Shown here: piece after piece, positions 11,967 to 23,925 of the stretch
Layout: each line of letters opens with the position of its first letter
How positions within the stretch are numbered: the stretch's first letter is position 1
From: Atherix ibis
Taxonomy: Eukaryota > Arthropoda > Insecta > Diptera > Athericidae
Length of the DNA: 64,000 nucleotides
Direction: 5' to 3'
Assembly: GCA_958298945.1 (NCBI GenBank)
Contig: OY282606.1
Span: forward strand, 28,803,740-28,867,739
The notes under the pieces: generated by a model
Told to the model about the DNA's origin: nothing
Database searches by the model: none
Seen by the model: the letters and a program-made list of their open reading frames with translations, nothing else
Program-made: the position numbers and the translations under genes

Positions 11967-13690
11967 TTTCACATTTCATTGCCCAGTGCATTGTGAAATT
12001 TTTGACTTTTTATTTAGGCTTCTTTTAATTTTCTATACGAATAGAAGGAAGATGACTATGACTTGAAATATGGTACAAGAAACGAACCAAAGGAATTAAA
12101 TTGCAATTTTCTTTGGCGAAAACTATAGGCGAAACGTCAAGACATAAATTCATTTTGAAATCCATTCCATGGTGCGGCATGGTATGCAAATTTTAAAAAA
12201 AAATAAGCAAAAAAAGAAAAATAAGTCTTCAGTGAATATATAAAAAAAAATTTACAATTGATAAGAACCGCTGCAAGGGTCTACTATTATTTTCGAAATT
12301 TGGTAACTCTTAGTTTTTGACTGCAAATCTCTAAAAAGTGTACAACTTTCGCCCAGACGAACAATAAAAACGGAAATAAGCAATGCTTGGGGTATGTTTA
12401 AAAATAATGGTCGAAATTTTTGCATTATAATCAATACAATGAAGAATCCCCCCCCCCCTCCAACCCCATTCACTTAATGGTTTATGTAAGTATATTTATT
12501 GCCAAAGGACAGAGTAGATAATCGAGATTTTGGAGGACTATTATTTGTGAGGAAGTGAACTGCGTTAAATGTACTCGTGCACGCAACCAATCTTTGTATT
12601 TCGCATTCTTAAGGACTACAAACATTATCATTAAGCTTTAATGAGGTGTTCATTTAAAGCTCGCTTTAATGTTTAGGCAAATGTATTGTAGTTATTAGTA
12701 TGGAAAATTTTCCACTTTTATCTAAATTTCTGTAATGCTAATTGATAGTGACTGCTTAAGAGCTCGACGAAGTTAGTTACTGAATAATTTCTAATACCTA
12801 CTATTATTCAGTGAAATTTTACTCTCATTCTCGTTTGTTCGTCATTGTTTTAAGGTAAAACTTTCTTGTCTCTTGGCCTTGACTTTCATATCGTCTGCTT
12901 TTGTACGCCTACAAAGTGCTTCTTCACTAATGGAAATAAGTAAATTTTGTTTAATATATTATGATTAAAGTTTTTAGGTTTTTTTTTAAATTTTTGTCCT
13001 TCTACAATACAAGGATATATTATTAATTATGAATATTTTGTCTTAAAATGGCTAAAGTATTTTTATATTTATAATTTACAAGATTAGAAAATATAAAATA
13101 TTATTTTAAGTGAGACTTTATAGTCGTTAAAGAAGCTTTTAAATATAATTTTTTTTTCAAAGTTTTTGATAATTTGTGCTGATAAAATTTTTAGTGATGC
13201 ACTATATTTTTTTGAAATTGTTTTATTTACTATTATGATTTCCAATAAAAAAAATTATTAAAAAGTCACCGATTTTGAAGTCATATGTTTATCTTATAAT
13301 AATAATAATAATACTTTTTTCTACTTTCAGGTGAGTGTTGATCTTCTACAATATTAAAATAATCGTACTTTTTTCATTGATATTAAATGAAAAGTCTGCT
13401 TTTATTCAAGTAAATTTTCGTAAGTTAAATCTAAATTCAATTAATCCTTAATAAGAAAAAAAAAAGATAATATTTAAATTTTACGAGAAAATAAAAAAAT
13501 TAATTTTATTATTGAAAATTTGGTTATTTTGGTTTTTAAAAATTAAACATTTAAGATTTCTTCTTTAATTTAACGTTTAAATAAATGACTTTTTAAATTA
13601 ACGGCGCTTAATTTTTAAAATTCTATAATAAGAAAAATTGTCGATTTAACTACATGCGATGTCATAAATTTTTAGAAATAATATTGTTCA
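11967..13690. other. No gene recognised
   Basis: AT-rich. Contains a poly-C run near 12440-12452 and a short AAT microsatellite near 13300. No shared repeat or coding motif seen. Confidence 0.45.
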
Positions 13691-14260
13691 AATGGCCTAA
13701 CGAAAGGGCCGGTTATGAATGAAGAGGTTCATGATCTTAGTTGATGACAGCGGCGTGTAATGGTACTGAATAGAATGTATGAAATTTGGCAACGTCGATG
13801 GATTGAGAGTGTGAATGACAGATGGACGCACATGTTCATTTCGGATGTGTGCTTTGGGTTTGCGTCTGGATTTGAATTTGGTCTGTATCTTGGGTATTTA
13901 CTCACAGGACACGGCAGTATGAATGTATTCCTGTACAGGCGTGGTCTGACTGCGAAGGCTAGATGGCCTTGTGGGTCGGCGGACCTTCTCATTGGGTGTG
14001 GCCTGTACGGGAATTTGCGTGACCTAGGTGCATGTGGAATTGTAGCGAATGGTGATAGTGTGAATGTGAGGGGTGTGTTAGAGGTCGATTCCGGTTGTAC
14101 TTTCGGGTTTTGGCGAATCCGCGTACCTGAGCTGTTTTAGCGGTGCCTAGGGATTTACAAGCCGCCTTACCGTAGCTCAATAAGCGGAGTACAAACCGAA
14201 GTACTCTTAAAACCAAAACTTGTACCATGGGAATCGGGGTGCCAGATGTTCCCATAAGTC
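13691..14260 (+). mobile_element. R1/LOA-like non-LTR retrotransposon, C-terminal fragment
   Basis: A 126-codon open frame (13760-14140) reads WQRRWIESVNDRWTHMFI, then LTGHGSMNVFLYRRGL, then PCGSADL..CGLYGNLRDL. This is the layout of the C-terminal region after the reverse transcriptase in R1/LOA-type elements: a tryptophan-rich W-RW...RWT motif, TGHGSFN, and a Cys-rich knuckle. Its base composition is clearly GC-richer than the flanks. The frame is open but lacks the upstream reverse transcriptase, so it is a truncated copy. It differs from the fragment at 10.3 kb. Confidence 0.75.
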
Positions 14261-14389
14261 AAATTTTGGATGATTTTTTCTCACAAATTGTGCTGAACCT
14301 CAAAGATGGCTTTAATAATGGTATTATCCAGCTTGGAAGTGTTGCCTATTTATTAGCATAGACCATTGATTTAACGTAGTCACATAGTC

Positions 14390-15090
14390 CAATTGGGGTT
14401 TAAAAAAAATTTGCCAAGGTCCATATCGTCCAATTGAGGCCAAAAAAATCTTCTAGCATCGCTCGATACTTTTCGTCATAGACAGTAACTGAAAACAGTC
14501 TGGCCCGACCAAAATCCACACCAGACAGTAAGTTTTTCTTACTTCAGGAACTGTTGTGGTTACTTTTTATCTCAAATCCGACAATTTTGCTTCTTTACGT
14601 AGCCATTCAGCCAAAAATGCACTTCGTCGTTGAAGATAATTTCTTCACCAAATCTTAGATTCATTTCCAACTGGTCAAGGGCCCAGCCAATGAACGCCCT
14701 ACGCTTTGTATGGTCTTGTGAGCTTAGTTATTGAGTCAATTTAACCGTACAATGATGTTTACTCAAGTCCAAATTCTTGTGAACGGCGCGGAGTGGAGAG
14801 GTTATTGAGAGAGAACAAAACCTTCGTTCGACAGATCATTTTGGTCGATTGGCAACTGAACCAGTTTCCTCGAATTTCCTGATAAGACCAAAAATTCCAC
14901 GTAGCTTACAGAACAGAACACAAATTTTCATAATAAATTTCCAATATCTCAACACGTTGTTGATTCTTGTAGTTCTTCATGATTAAATGGTGGCTATAGC
15001 AGAACACAAACGTATAAGAATGACAGCACTGTCATTTGAAACATCAAAATAATAGGCGCTGTCATTTGATTGTGAGTGCACCTATTGAAA
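14390..15090 (-). pseudogene. DD41D mariner-like transposase, heavily mutated
   Basis: The minus strand starts with ATG at 14978-14980 (MKNYKNQQRVEI), close to the MKRYTQEQRLQI start at 8.65 kb. RRSQEFGLE, a GWALDQLEMN-like stretch, EWLRKEAKLSDLR, LTVWCGFWSG and FFWPQLDDMDLG follow in order, with several stops and frame changes. The C-terminal part including the last catalytic residue is missing. Two GCTGTCATTTG-type motifs near 15025-15060 lie where the 5' terminal region should be. It is an old copy, related to but distinct from that at 7.8 kb. Confidence 0.75.
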
Positions 15091-16899
15091 ATCCCCTTCT
15101 TATATAAGTTATAAATAAGTATCTATAATTATGTAAACGAATCAAAAAGTATCTCTATGTTTATATGTAGCTTTAATGCTTTTTAAACTTTTGCCGTAAG
15201 TTTTTCGTTTTCTGGGAAAATTAAATAGAAAGTCATAATTCCGTATTCAATACCTTTTTTAAGATATTAATCGAATGCAATTAGTTATAAAAACAAACAA
15301 GATACTATCACTGTAATAACATCGAAATAATAGTTATTTTAGTTTTAAACATTTGCTTAAATATTTTGATGTCATTTAAATAATTACATAAGAAAAACAG
15401 CAAATGATTATTAAAAAAGATACTATGTAATAAGGTAAAGATATACAAGAAGAAATATCGTTTCTCGTTTTGATTAACATAACAGAATTGAAAGAAAATT
15501 ATGATTCCTATTAACAATGTAAAACTGACCTCAATTTTCTTTCGTCTGATGTTTGGTTTCATCAATTAACTCTAATAATCTAAGACTTTAAAAATCTCTA
15601 CACTATTATCATACTTTTCAGAACAAACGTTTCAATTTAATATCAATCCATTGTAAATAGTTTTCATATGATATAAGACTGCCATCAGAGAGTCAATTAT
15701 ATTTAGTCAAAATACTATCGAACTACATTAAAATGTTGTAATTATTTATGAAAAGGTTTATTATTGAAACAGAACTTTTTTAATTATGGATTTTCTTGAA
15801 GAAAAGAATAACATATTTTACTGCAAAAAAAAATAAAATTAAAATTCTGTCGTAAAGAATAAAGCAACAAAACAATCAAAAAAATTATCACATTCTAAGG
15901 TATTGAAATGAAAATATTATGATTAATGATCAAAGTGACTAATTTGCTAGTTTTATATCTACATCTTCCGGTTATAATAAAAATAATTTACATTCTTTTC
16001 TTATATGTACGTTCAAAGTTAATTAGCAAGAATATCGTGATTAACATATGAACAGGTATGTAGTGTTTACCTTTACGGTGTATGTATGGTCAAGAATGTA
16101 AGTAAGCTTAGAGAAGTTCTTTAATGCTTTCAACAATTTTATTTATGGTACATCCACGATAACCGTTTTTTTTTTGTCACACAAATAATGAACGTCTATT
16201 GAACTTAACTTCCGAAAAGAATTACTGATGATTCTACTTTAAAAATTATATAATCACAAATATTAACTTACCGTACATGTCAGAATTCATTTGTCATAAA
16301 AATATTGTTTTTTTATATAAAATCTAACGGGCAATAATTATGTTCGTGTTTTGTAATATTTATTTTTGATTCTGACTTATTCAAAAATTCTTTACTGTAA
16401 TTTATAGAGTTAGTTATGGGCCCTTTTATTAGAATTAATATTTTTCTTTTTGTCGGTGAATTATGTGAGAAAATTTTAGTATAGAAAAAACTGGCCCATT
16501 ACACTTAAAAAGTCCCAAAATCCAAGCAGTAACAAATATTCCTAATTTCGAATCATGTTCGACCACATTTCAATAGATACACAAACTTAATCACCTTCAA
16601 AACTACGGTTTACCACAAGGAAGTCTCTTATAACCTCTTCTGTACACGATACTTTACTATTCGATGTATTCGTTTCTGTACTGTCGATCATATGTGTAAA
16701 TACATAATTTATTTAATCGAATTTATTAATTACAGTATAAATTATCTCCAAATAAATAATTTATATTAATTTTATTCAAAATAACTTTTTGTAATAATAT
16801 ATTATGAAAAATAAGAAAATAATTATTAAAAGTTTATTGAGATATATAAGAAAAAAAGAATTTTCCCAACCATTTTATTTATCATCAATGTTCTCCCCT
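15091..16899. other. No gene recognised
   Basis: Very AT-rich with no domain-like frame. The 85-codon minus frame at 15308-15565 is Phe/Leu/Ile-rich and consistent with chance in this composition. Confidence 0.5.
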
Positions 16900-17440
16900 T
16901 TATAGTAGTTCCCTTGAGCAGGTAAAGATCGGCGGAGACATTATTTTCACTGTTCGTAGCATCACTGAAAGACTTTACCTTGAATTGCCTTCAGCTTCTA
17001 GGATACACGCATTCGGATGTTATCGACAGTATCAAGAAAACTTTTTTTCAAGTGTTTTCTAATCTTGAAGAACCCTTTTTCTGAGCTTTCCAGAGACCAC
17101 TCATCAGCTTCATTGTTAATCGACGTTCTGTCCTCAAAAGACCCCTCACTCGATAAACATTTTCATCAGTTTTCGATCTTCAAGGCCTCACTGAGCGAGA
17201 TTTGTCTCCCGCTGCATTTCAGCCCTCCAAAGACTTGTTGGACTTTTCGTAAGTCGAATTGGCGGATTCGGCAAAAATAAACAAGGAATTTGATGACACA
17301 TCGTTACTTAAACCAATAAGGACTTACAGACGCAAAAACACATTTACACTTATTATGCTCTTTAGGGTCTTGTTGTTACCGGATGTGATTAAAATTTCTA
17401 TTACACGTCTGGGACAACATTTATGTTTAATAGCTGTCAA
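16900..17440 (-). pseudogene. Mariner, internally deleted copy (N-terminus fused to C-terminus)
   Basis: Homologous along its length to 39061-39560. Read on the minus strand from the right, an N-terminal tract is followed by TDENVYRVRGLLRTERRLTMKLM, a helix-turn-helix region of mariner transposases. The sequence then jumps to the C-terminal tract (VDNI..., LKAIQ..., CYE-type residues) near 16930-17040. The catalytic core is absent, so this is a deletion derivative that could only have moved with help. Stops and frame changes are frequent. Confidence 0.6.
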
Positions 17441-17735
17441 ATAACAGGATTATAATTTCCGAACCATAAGGGGAATAGCCGGATAAATGTTATGATAAAA
17501 GTAAAAAAATATGTTCAATGTTAGAAAATCAAATTTTCATTTCCATTTTGAATCATTATAGTTTGCATAATTAATACCTCAACACACATATAATTTATCA
17601 AATCAATTTATTCAATAATAATATTTTTAAACCAATATGAACTTACGGACACAAAAACACAATTACACTTATTATGCTCTTTAAGGTCGCGTTGTTACCC
17701 GATGTGATAGAAACTTCTACTGTACGTCTGGGAGG
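17312..17735. repeat. Direct repeat pair of ~105 bp
   Basis: The tract from 'ACTTACAGACGCAAAAACAC' through 'TTATTATGCTCTTTA' to 'ACGTCTGGGA' at 17312-17415 recurs at about 17629-17733 with scattered differences. A third, weaker version is at 39480-39560. They belong to the 5' end of the deleted mariner family, so the second unit here is probably a partial second copy. Confidence 0.7.
17424..17626. repeat. Shared ~200-bp repeat carrying a DD41D-type end, copy 1
   Basis: Starts with a degenerate TAGCTGTCAAATAACAGGATTA and 'TTTCCGAACCA' end and continues through 'GTTAGAAAATCAAATTT' and 'ATCAAATCAATTTATT'. It matches 23712-23925 beyond the point where the terminal repeat should stop. Confidence 0.65.
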
Positions 17736-17739
17736 TGCT

Positions 17740-19260
17740 AACTGAAAAGATTCATTGGGCAGTGTTGCCAGATCGTCCTTAATGATAACAGTTCTATTAC
17801 TTTACTGTCATACCTGCTGACATTCAAAAGAGTATCAAAATGTTTACTGTATTTTTAGCGAAATTTTGACAAACTAGAATTAAAATAATTATCATGATTA
17901 ACATACGAATAAGTATGAATAAAATAAATTTGAAAACCAGAAAATCCCAAATTATGTGAACCTAACTTTATATCTAATTTTAGTAATCTTGTGTGAAAAT
18001 CAACACTTTATTTAATCTGCAAATGTTCTATTATAAATTATCTTGATCATTTTACGTTAATTATTGCACTTCTGTGAGCTTCCGACAGTTTTTTTTTTAT
18101 AAGAATTCATTCTTTTTTTTTCAAAGATAGCAGCTTTTATTGTTTGTGTTACTGAAATTGTATTTAAGATCAAAAATCTGGATTATATAAGCAATCTTTG
18201 GAATACAATCTGATAGCCCAGAAAAGGTTATTAAAATTAAATTACAAGATAATTAGTTATTAATAGAATTTATAAATATAAAAATAACTTTTGTTTTGAG
18301 GATGACCGTAATAATAATAAATAACATTATTAAAAATTTGTGTAAGGAAAATTACACAAATAAGCAAAGAATGTCTCAAATTAATGTTTACTGTCTCAAA
18401 CAGACTCAAGACACGGTATTTTCCAAATAATTAAAAGTAAATCCAATATTATTTAGTAGAAAAATATTCGTTTTGTAAAAATATCCAATGTGTCCAATTG
18501 TTCACAGTGAAAATACAAAAAGGACATTATAGTTATGATGCTCTTAATATTTTTTTATATAACAAATATAAAAATTGCGGAATTTTTCTACCTTTCCATG
18601 TTCGAAAGTACAAAGGAATAGTATAAGGAGCAAAATAGCTAATAAATCATACTTTATGCATTTCGGATTCGTCTTTTAATAATTCAACTTGAGATTCACT
18701 TAAAAATGTTCATTTCTCTTGTTCTGTTTTTATATACGTTTCGACTACATTCTATACCGTCTAAGGTAAGAATTATGCAGACAGTGAAAAAATTCCCTAG
18801 AATTAAACCTGAAATCCACTTGAAATTATAAAATGCAATATTCCACTTTCATTCTATTATTTAACTTCTTACACTTGAAATGTATTCAAGTTTTTTAGCA
18901 CAGAGTGAGTTCTTTTCCCTATAGGAAGGTGTCCAATTACTTCTGGTGAAAGGTTAATATTGTACTTAGATTATTCCTAGTATAATAAAAGAATATGCAA
19001 AAAATTATTGGGGAGACAAAAACTGGAAAAGACTAACAAAAGGCAAGTGATTCTAAGGAGAAAAATTTGGATGCAATACAAAAACAGCGTGTAGCGGAAT
19101 CTTCCGTAAAGTATTTTCACTCAGACGATTTTATCGGTTAGTGATTGTCAAGTACTTAAGACGCTTAAATTTATTAGTATTTGGCAAAAAAAAATAGAAT
19201 TGCATTTTTTACAGATGAATTTTTTGCTCTATGAAAAGGATAGTAGATATTTAATTACTA
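17740..19260. other. No gene recognised
   Basis: AT-rich. A short tract near 17740-17830 ('TGTCATACCTGCTGACA') could be an old mariner end but is too short to call. Confidence 0.45.
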
Positions 19261-20545
19261 CTAGGGGTATCCATTTTGTCATTTGGAAAGTAAAGCTCCG
19301 TCATTTGACAGCTGTCAAACATGAAGAAGTAATTAATTTGTGCTTCTCAAAGTAAGCAAAATAATAATGAATAAAAGTTGAGATTTGATAAAATTTTCAT
19401 TTTATTATATTGTTTGGACCTCGCCATTAAAAATAAAATATAAAAAAATTCAAATAGTCTCCAAGCGACTTCTTGCAGAACTCGACCCTTTTATGGTAGT
19501 TTTCTATCACTTTTTCGCACATTCCGGGCTGCAATTTGGACAATAATTCAAATTCTAAAAATTTTGAGGACAGTTTGTGTAAGCAATTTTTTTTTGCAAA
19601 TCCCGTAAATTTGCACGATCTTTTGAAGGTCAACTGACATCATAAAATCAGGAAATTAGGCATTAAAACCAAAATTTCTCATGTTATGTGTCTTGTGGTG
19701 CCAGTTCGTTGAAATAACATATTTGTCCAGATTAAAAGGATCAAATTCAAGCCAAAAACAGTTATTTATCATACAGGTATAAATGAGACTTGATAAAATT
19801 TTTATTTTATTATATTGCTTGGACCTTGGCATTATAAATGAAATATAAAAAAATTCAAATAGTCTCCTAGCGACTTTATGCAGAACTTGACCCTTTTATG
19901 GTAGTTTTGGATCACTTTTTCGCACATTCCGAACTGTAATTTGGGCATTACCTTAAATTCTCTGAAGTTTGTAGCAAGTTTGCGTAAGCAATTTAATAAT
20001 TTTGCAAATCATTAAAGAAAAAATCCAACCTCATAAATTCGCATGATTTTTTAAAGGTCATTTGACATCATCAAATCACGAAATTAAGCATTAAAAACAA
20101 AATTTCGCCTGTTTTGTGTCTTTTGGTGCCGGTTTGTTGAAACCACATATTGGTCCAGATAAAAATAATCAAATTCAATCAAAAAACAGTTAGTTATCAT
20201 ACAGGTATAGCGCTCAGAAATGACAATAACGGTCTCTCCTTTTTTCACTTTCAAAATAATAGGCAGCAATGAAAACTTCAGACCAAAATGCACACAAGAC
20301 AGTGATTCTTATGGATACAATGGTTTCTCTACTATAACTTTTGGGTTTTTGAAAGCTTATTGAAGTATCCATCGAGCAAAAAATGAGTCTCATCACTGAT
20401 AAAACGCGAATCGTGACTACAGCAAAATCACCACTTTTGTTTGAAATTTTTATTTCTTTCTTCTTTTTCAGTATATTAAGGCTTATATATTTGACAGCTG
20501 TCAAATGACAAGGCTATATTTTCCGTATCAAAAAAGTAATCAACG
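19261..20545 (-). mobile_element. DD41D mariner-like element with both ends and an internal duplication
   Basis: TA at 19259-19260 precedes the terminal repeat (GGTATCCATTTTG..., palindrome TTTGACAGCTGTCAAA at 19304-19319). The opposite end carries the same palindrome at 20490-20505 and a TTTTCCG tract. Between them the minus strand reads as the end of a transposase. At 19427-19633 there is KVIENYHKRVEFCKKSLGDYLN, the family's C-terminal signature. The 3' half occurs twice (about 19378-19780 and 19783-20215). Further right come SEVFIAAYYFESEK and similar motifs. All frames are broken. Confidence 0.8.
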
Positions 20546-22788
20546 TTTATGCTATAAAACATGGTGTATTTAAATAAAAAAATTTCAATAGTATAATCCC
20601 AGATTTAACAGAAATATTTTTAGGTTCCCCATTTCTACTAAGGCTGAAATAATATAACCATAAAAAAATAGATATATTTAATACCTTATCACAATAAGAA
20701 TATATGTTTCTGATAATCTAGATAAACAATCTATAAATAGCATTGATGTATTTTATATGCAAAAATGGATAAGAGAGTCCAGTCTTCTTCGAAATACACA
20801 AATTTCTTCTACATTATTTCTCTAATCGAATATATTTATATGATATCCAGTATTTTTATTTATTTTTTTTTTAAATTTATTTTACTTTCTTTTAAATTTT
20901 TATCTTAAAATTATTCAAATTTTTGTAAAAAAAAAAATTGTAAATGCAAAAAAAATAAATTTTTTCTGAACAAAAAAGATATATTTTTTTTGCATTCACA
21001 AAATTTGGAAAATAATTTAAAAGTCAATCGTTAACACCCACTTATACAATTACAATTCATATTTTTCCTAAAGTTGCTAAATTTCCATAAACATATGAGA
21101 AAATATCTACCTTTTTAAATTGAGATTATGTAAAAACATATCAGAAAATATCTACCTTTTTAAATTGAGATATAAAAAAAAATATTTTTAAATTTTATTT
21201 TTTTTCATAATTTTGAAACTATGCGTGCATATTTTATTACGTAAAATATGAGAAGCTGCAAAATCAAAGGAGCCAAAGGACCAAATTTAATTTTATAAGA
21301 AAACAACAATACAAAACCGAAAATAAAAGACCACACAATATTCCTCCTGCGGCCCATATTGTTGGAAATAATAACTAAACAGCGAAAATCGTAACCATAA
21401 AATCCTTGTATCTATACAACAACAACAAAAAAAACCCCACCACTACACTGGTGGCACATCACTATATTGAGTATATTAAAAAATTCTTGGATGAATTTTG
21501 ATGGGAAAACTTTAAAGTTATTATAAAAGGGAGTAATAAAAATAACTTAGGATAATTGCAAATTCCATATTTTGACAAAGATTTATGGACAGTACCTTCG
21601 CCATGATTAAATTTAATAAAAAAAAAATAATGTTTAAATTATAACAAAAATTATGATACTCATAAAAATAGCAAAATAGATCAGATATTTTTTTTTTTAT
21701 ATAGATTTAAATGAAGAAAATCTTCAGAATTATAGACACAATCAAATTTATGGGTTTTATTTTAATTTTAATTTGATGCTCTTCTTTTCACTTTGTTCAT
21801 TTACCTTTTTGTCCTGTGTTGTTTTTTCTTTTGGAGGGGGGGGGGGGGGGTTATTTTCTTAAAAATACCTTTGTTATTTTACTTTGCATATTCTTACAAA
21901 ATAAAATTCCACTCTCCAATGACAACAACAAAAAGTTTTTCACCCACGATAGTAATGAAGGTACAGAAGCTTTTATTTTTTTGCTATTCGCATTCTTAAT
22001 TTTAAAAATTACTAACTACCCACCTACGAGTATACATTTTTCATTTCGATGAAAATATTAAGATACATTTTTCATCGTATTTTGTACAATTGTCTCTATT
22101 TTATTGCTTCTTTATTGTTTCAACAAAAAAAAACATATCTGGTAGAATATTCCCTTTATAAACCACGGCTCGCAGATGCATTTCGTTAGTAACCATAATT
22201 ATATGTTAGCATGTTTGGAAACCGTTAGTCCAAAAAATTTAAAGGTTAAAATCAAAACGTGCACCTGTGGACTTACGGTTTTACCGACCATTCCAAGAGA
22301 AATATTTTTCTGCATCAGAAGAAATGCGATTATTCGTGAATTAGATTCGGTAAACGTACACATATACTGTTGGTTGCGGAATTTTGTTTTCCTTCCTTCC
22401 AATTTGCACATACATACAAACGGGAATGATCCTTGAATTTAATAAATACCATCATCTTGTTAAAAATTTTATATTGCAACAAAAAAAAAAAAACAACTTC
22501 GGTAGTTACCTTTTTATGTGAGATTTCTAAGAAACTCATACAACGTATCATTGTGAATTTTTCATTGATTACTCATGGCGTAGGTCGGTGTTTCTCTCAC
22601 CTGAGCTGCACTGCCAACAACAACAAAACGCGATGACGCCCCATGCGCACGAAACTATTTCCGTTTATTCTCATTCGTTATATTGAATATGAAATTTATG
22701 TGATCGCTAATACCAACCTAACCACCAGCCTTTGCGGTTTGTAAATCGATTCTGTATAGTCTGGATAAAAAGTTAAGCATATGTTTTG
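20546..22788. other. No gene recognised
   Basis: AT-rich, with a poly-G run near 21833-21850. A less biased block lies at 22560-22740 (C/A-rich with CACCTGAGCTG and several CG dinucleotides). The block could be regulatory but nothing specific supports that. Overlapping frames on both strands at 22176-22640 have no recognisable domain. Confidence 0.45.
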
Positions 22789-23768
22789 GAAATATAAAAA
22801 AAAAACATTTTAAATTTAATTTTGATGAAATTATTTTTTCGATATATAGTCTAGTCAAAATATAAAAAAAAACATTTTAAATTTAATTTTGATGAAATTA
22901 TTTTTTCGATATATTATTTGGACCTTATCATTTTCATTCAAATGGTCGTGACAAGACCTTGTGTGGGACTCGATTTTTTTGAGGTAACTTTTTATGACTT
23001 TTTGCACATTTCGGACTGGAATTCGACCATTTTTTTAAACTAATATGCAGAAAATCTGTATAATTTCTAGCTTTTAAGGGTCTAAAGTTTTAGGATTATG
23101 GACCTTATCATACATAATATCATTCAAATGGTCGTTACAAGACCTTTTGCACGACTCCATTTTTTTGAGGTAACTTTTTATGATTTTTTGCACATTTCGG
23201 GCTGCAATTCGATCTTTTTTTTTAAAACGAATATGCAGAAAATCTGTATACTTTAGAGCTTTTAAGGGTCTAAAGTTTAAGGAGTATTTATTTTTAAATA
23301 GCCCCACTAGGAAAAGACCAACAACGTGAAAACCGACGATTTTGTAGGCCACTTGATACCACCAAATCTCGAAATTGCGTGTCCTGGGAATATTTACTTC
23401 AATAAAGATAACATTTTTCGTATTTTGTGGCTTGTAGAGCTGTCTTATTGATACCAAATATAGTTGAGATTATAAATCTTTAAGTTCAGACTTAAAAAAA
23501 TACTGTTATCGTACGAAAGTAGCGCTAAAAATTGACAGGCCAATGACTCCCTTTAGACCAAACTGCATAGTAGGTACAGTCACTTGACTCGGCTACAATT
23601 GCTTTTCAACAGTTAATTGAGGTAGTTTGAACCCCATCGAGCGAGAAATGAGTCTTAAACCTTGAAAAATCTCTTTCCTAATTTATGCAAATTCCTAAAT
23701 TAGACAACATTTACGTTCGATAACTGTCAAATGACAGGATTATACTTTCTGAACCACGAATTGAATTG
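22789..23768 (-). mobile_element. DD41D mariner-like remnant with two nested tandem duplications
   Basis: Two direct duplications are visible: a ~58-bp tract at about 22789-22848 and 22858-22915, and a ~180-bp tract at 22920-23098 and 23100-23280. The minus strand at 23074-23457 gives WYQVAYKIVG..FLVGLFKNKYS..., then NVQKIIKSYLKKMESCKRSCNDHLNDIM, the C-terminal end of the family's transposase. The right end has the GTCAAATGACAGG...GAACCACGAA tract of the terminal repeat (about 23720-23768). The left terminal repeat was not found. Confidence 0.7.
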
Positions 23769-23925
23769 CCCGATAAATATTATGGGGATAAAAGCAAAAA
23801 AAAATATCGTCAATGTTAGAAAATCAAATTTGCATTTCCATTTAAAGTTTATTTAATTAATACCTTTACACAAATTTAATTGATCAAATCAATTTAATCT
23901 AATAATAATATTTTCAATTGCGAAT
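23712..23925. repeat. Shared ~200-bp repeat carrying a DD41D-type end, copy 2
   Basis: Counterpart of 17424-17626. The match continues through 'ATATCGTCAATGTTAGAAAA' and 'ATCAAATCAATTTAATCTAAT', past the end of the terminal repeat of the element on its left. Confidence 0.65.

Noticed and set aside
7529..12066. Repeated 'MSDIRECMMMHF' frames at 7529 and 11827 as a duplicated gene
   Set aside because: The start codon is TTG, the frame is short, and it runs out of the 310-bp repeat into different sequence at each site.
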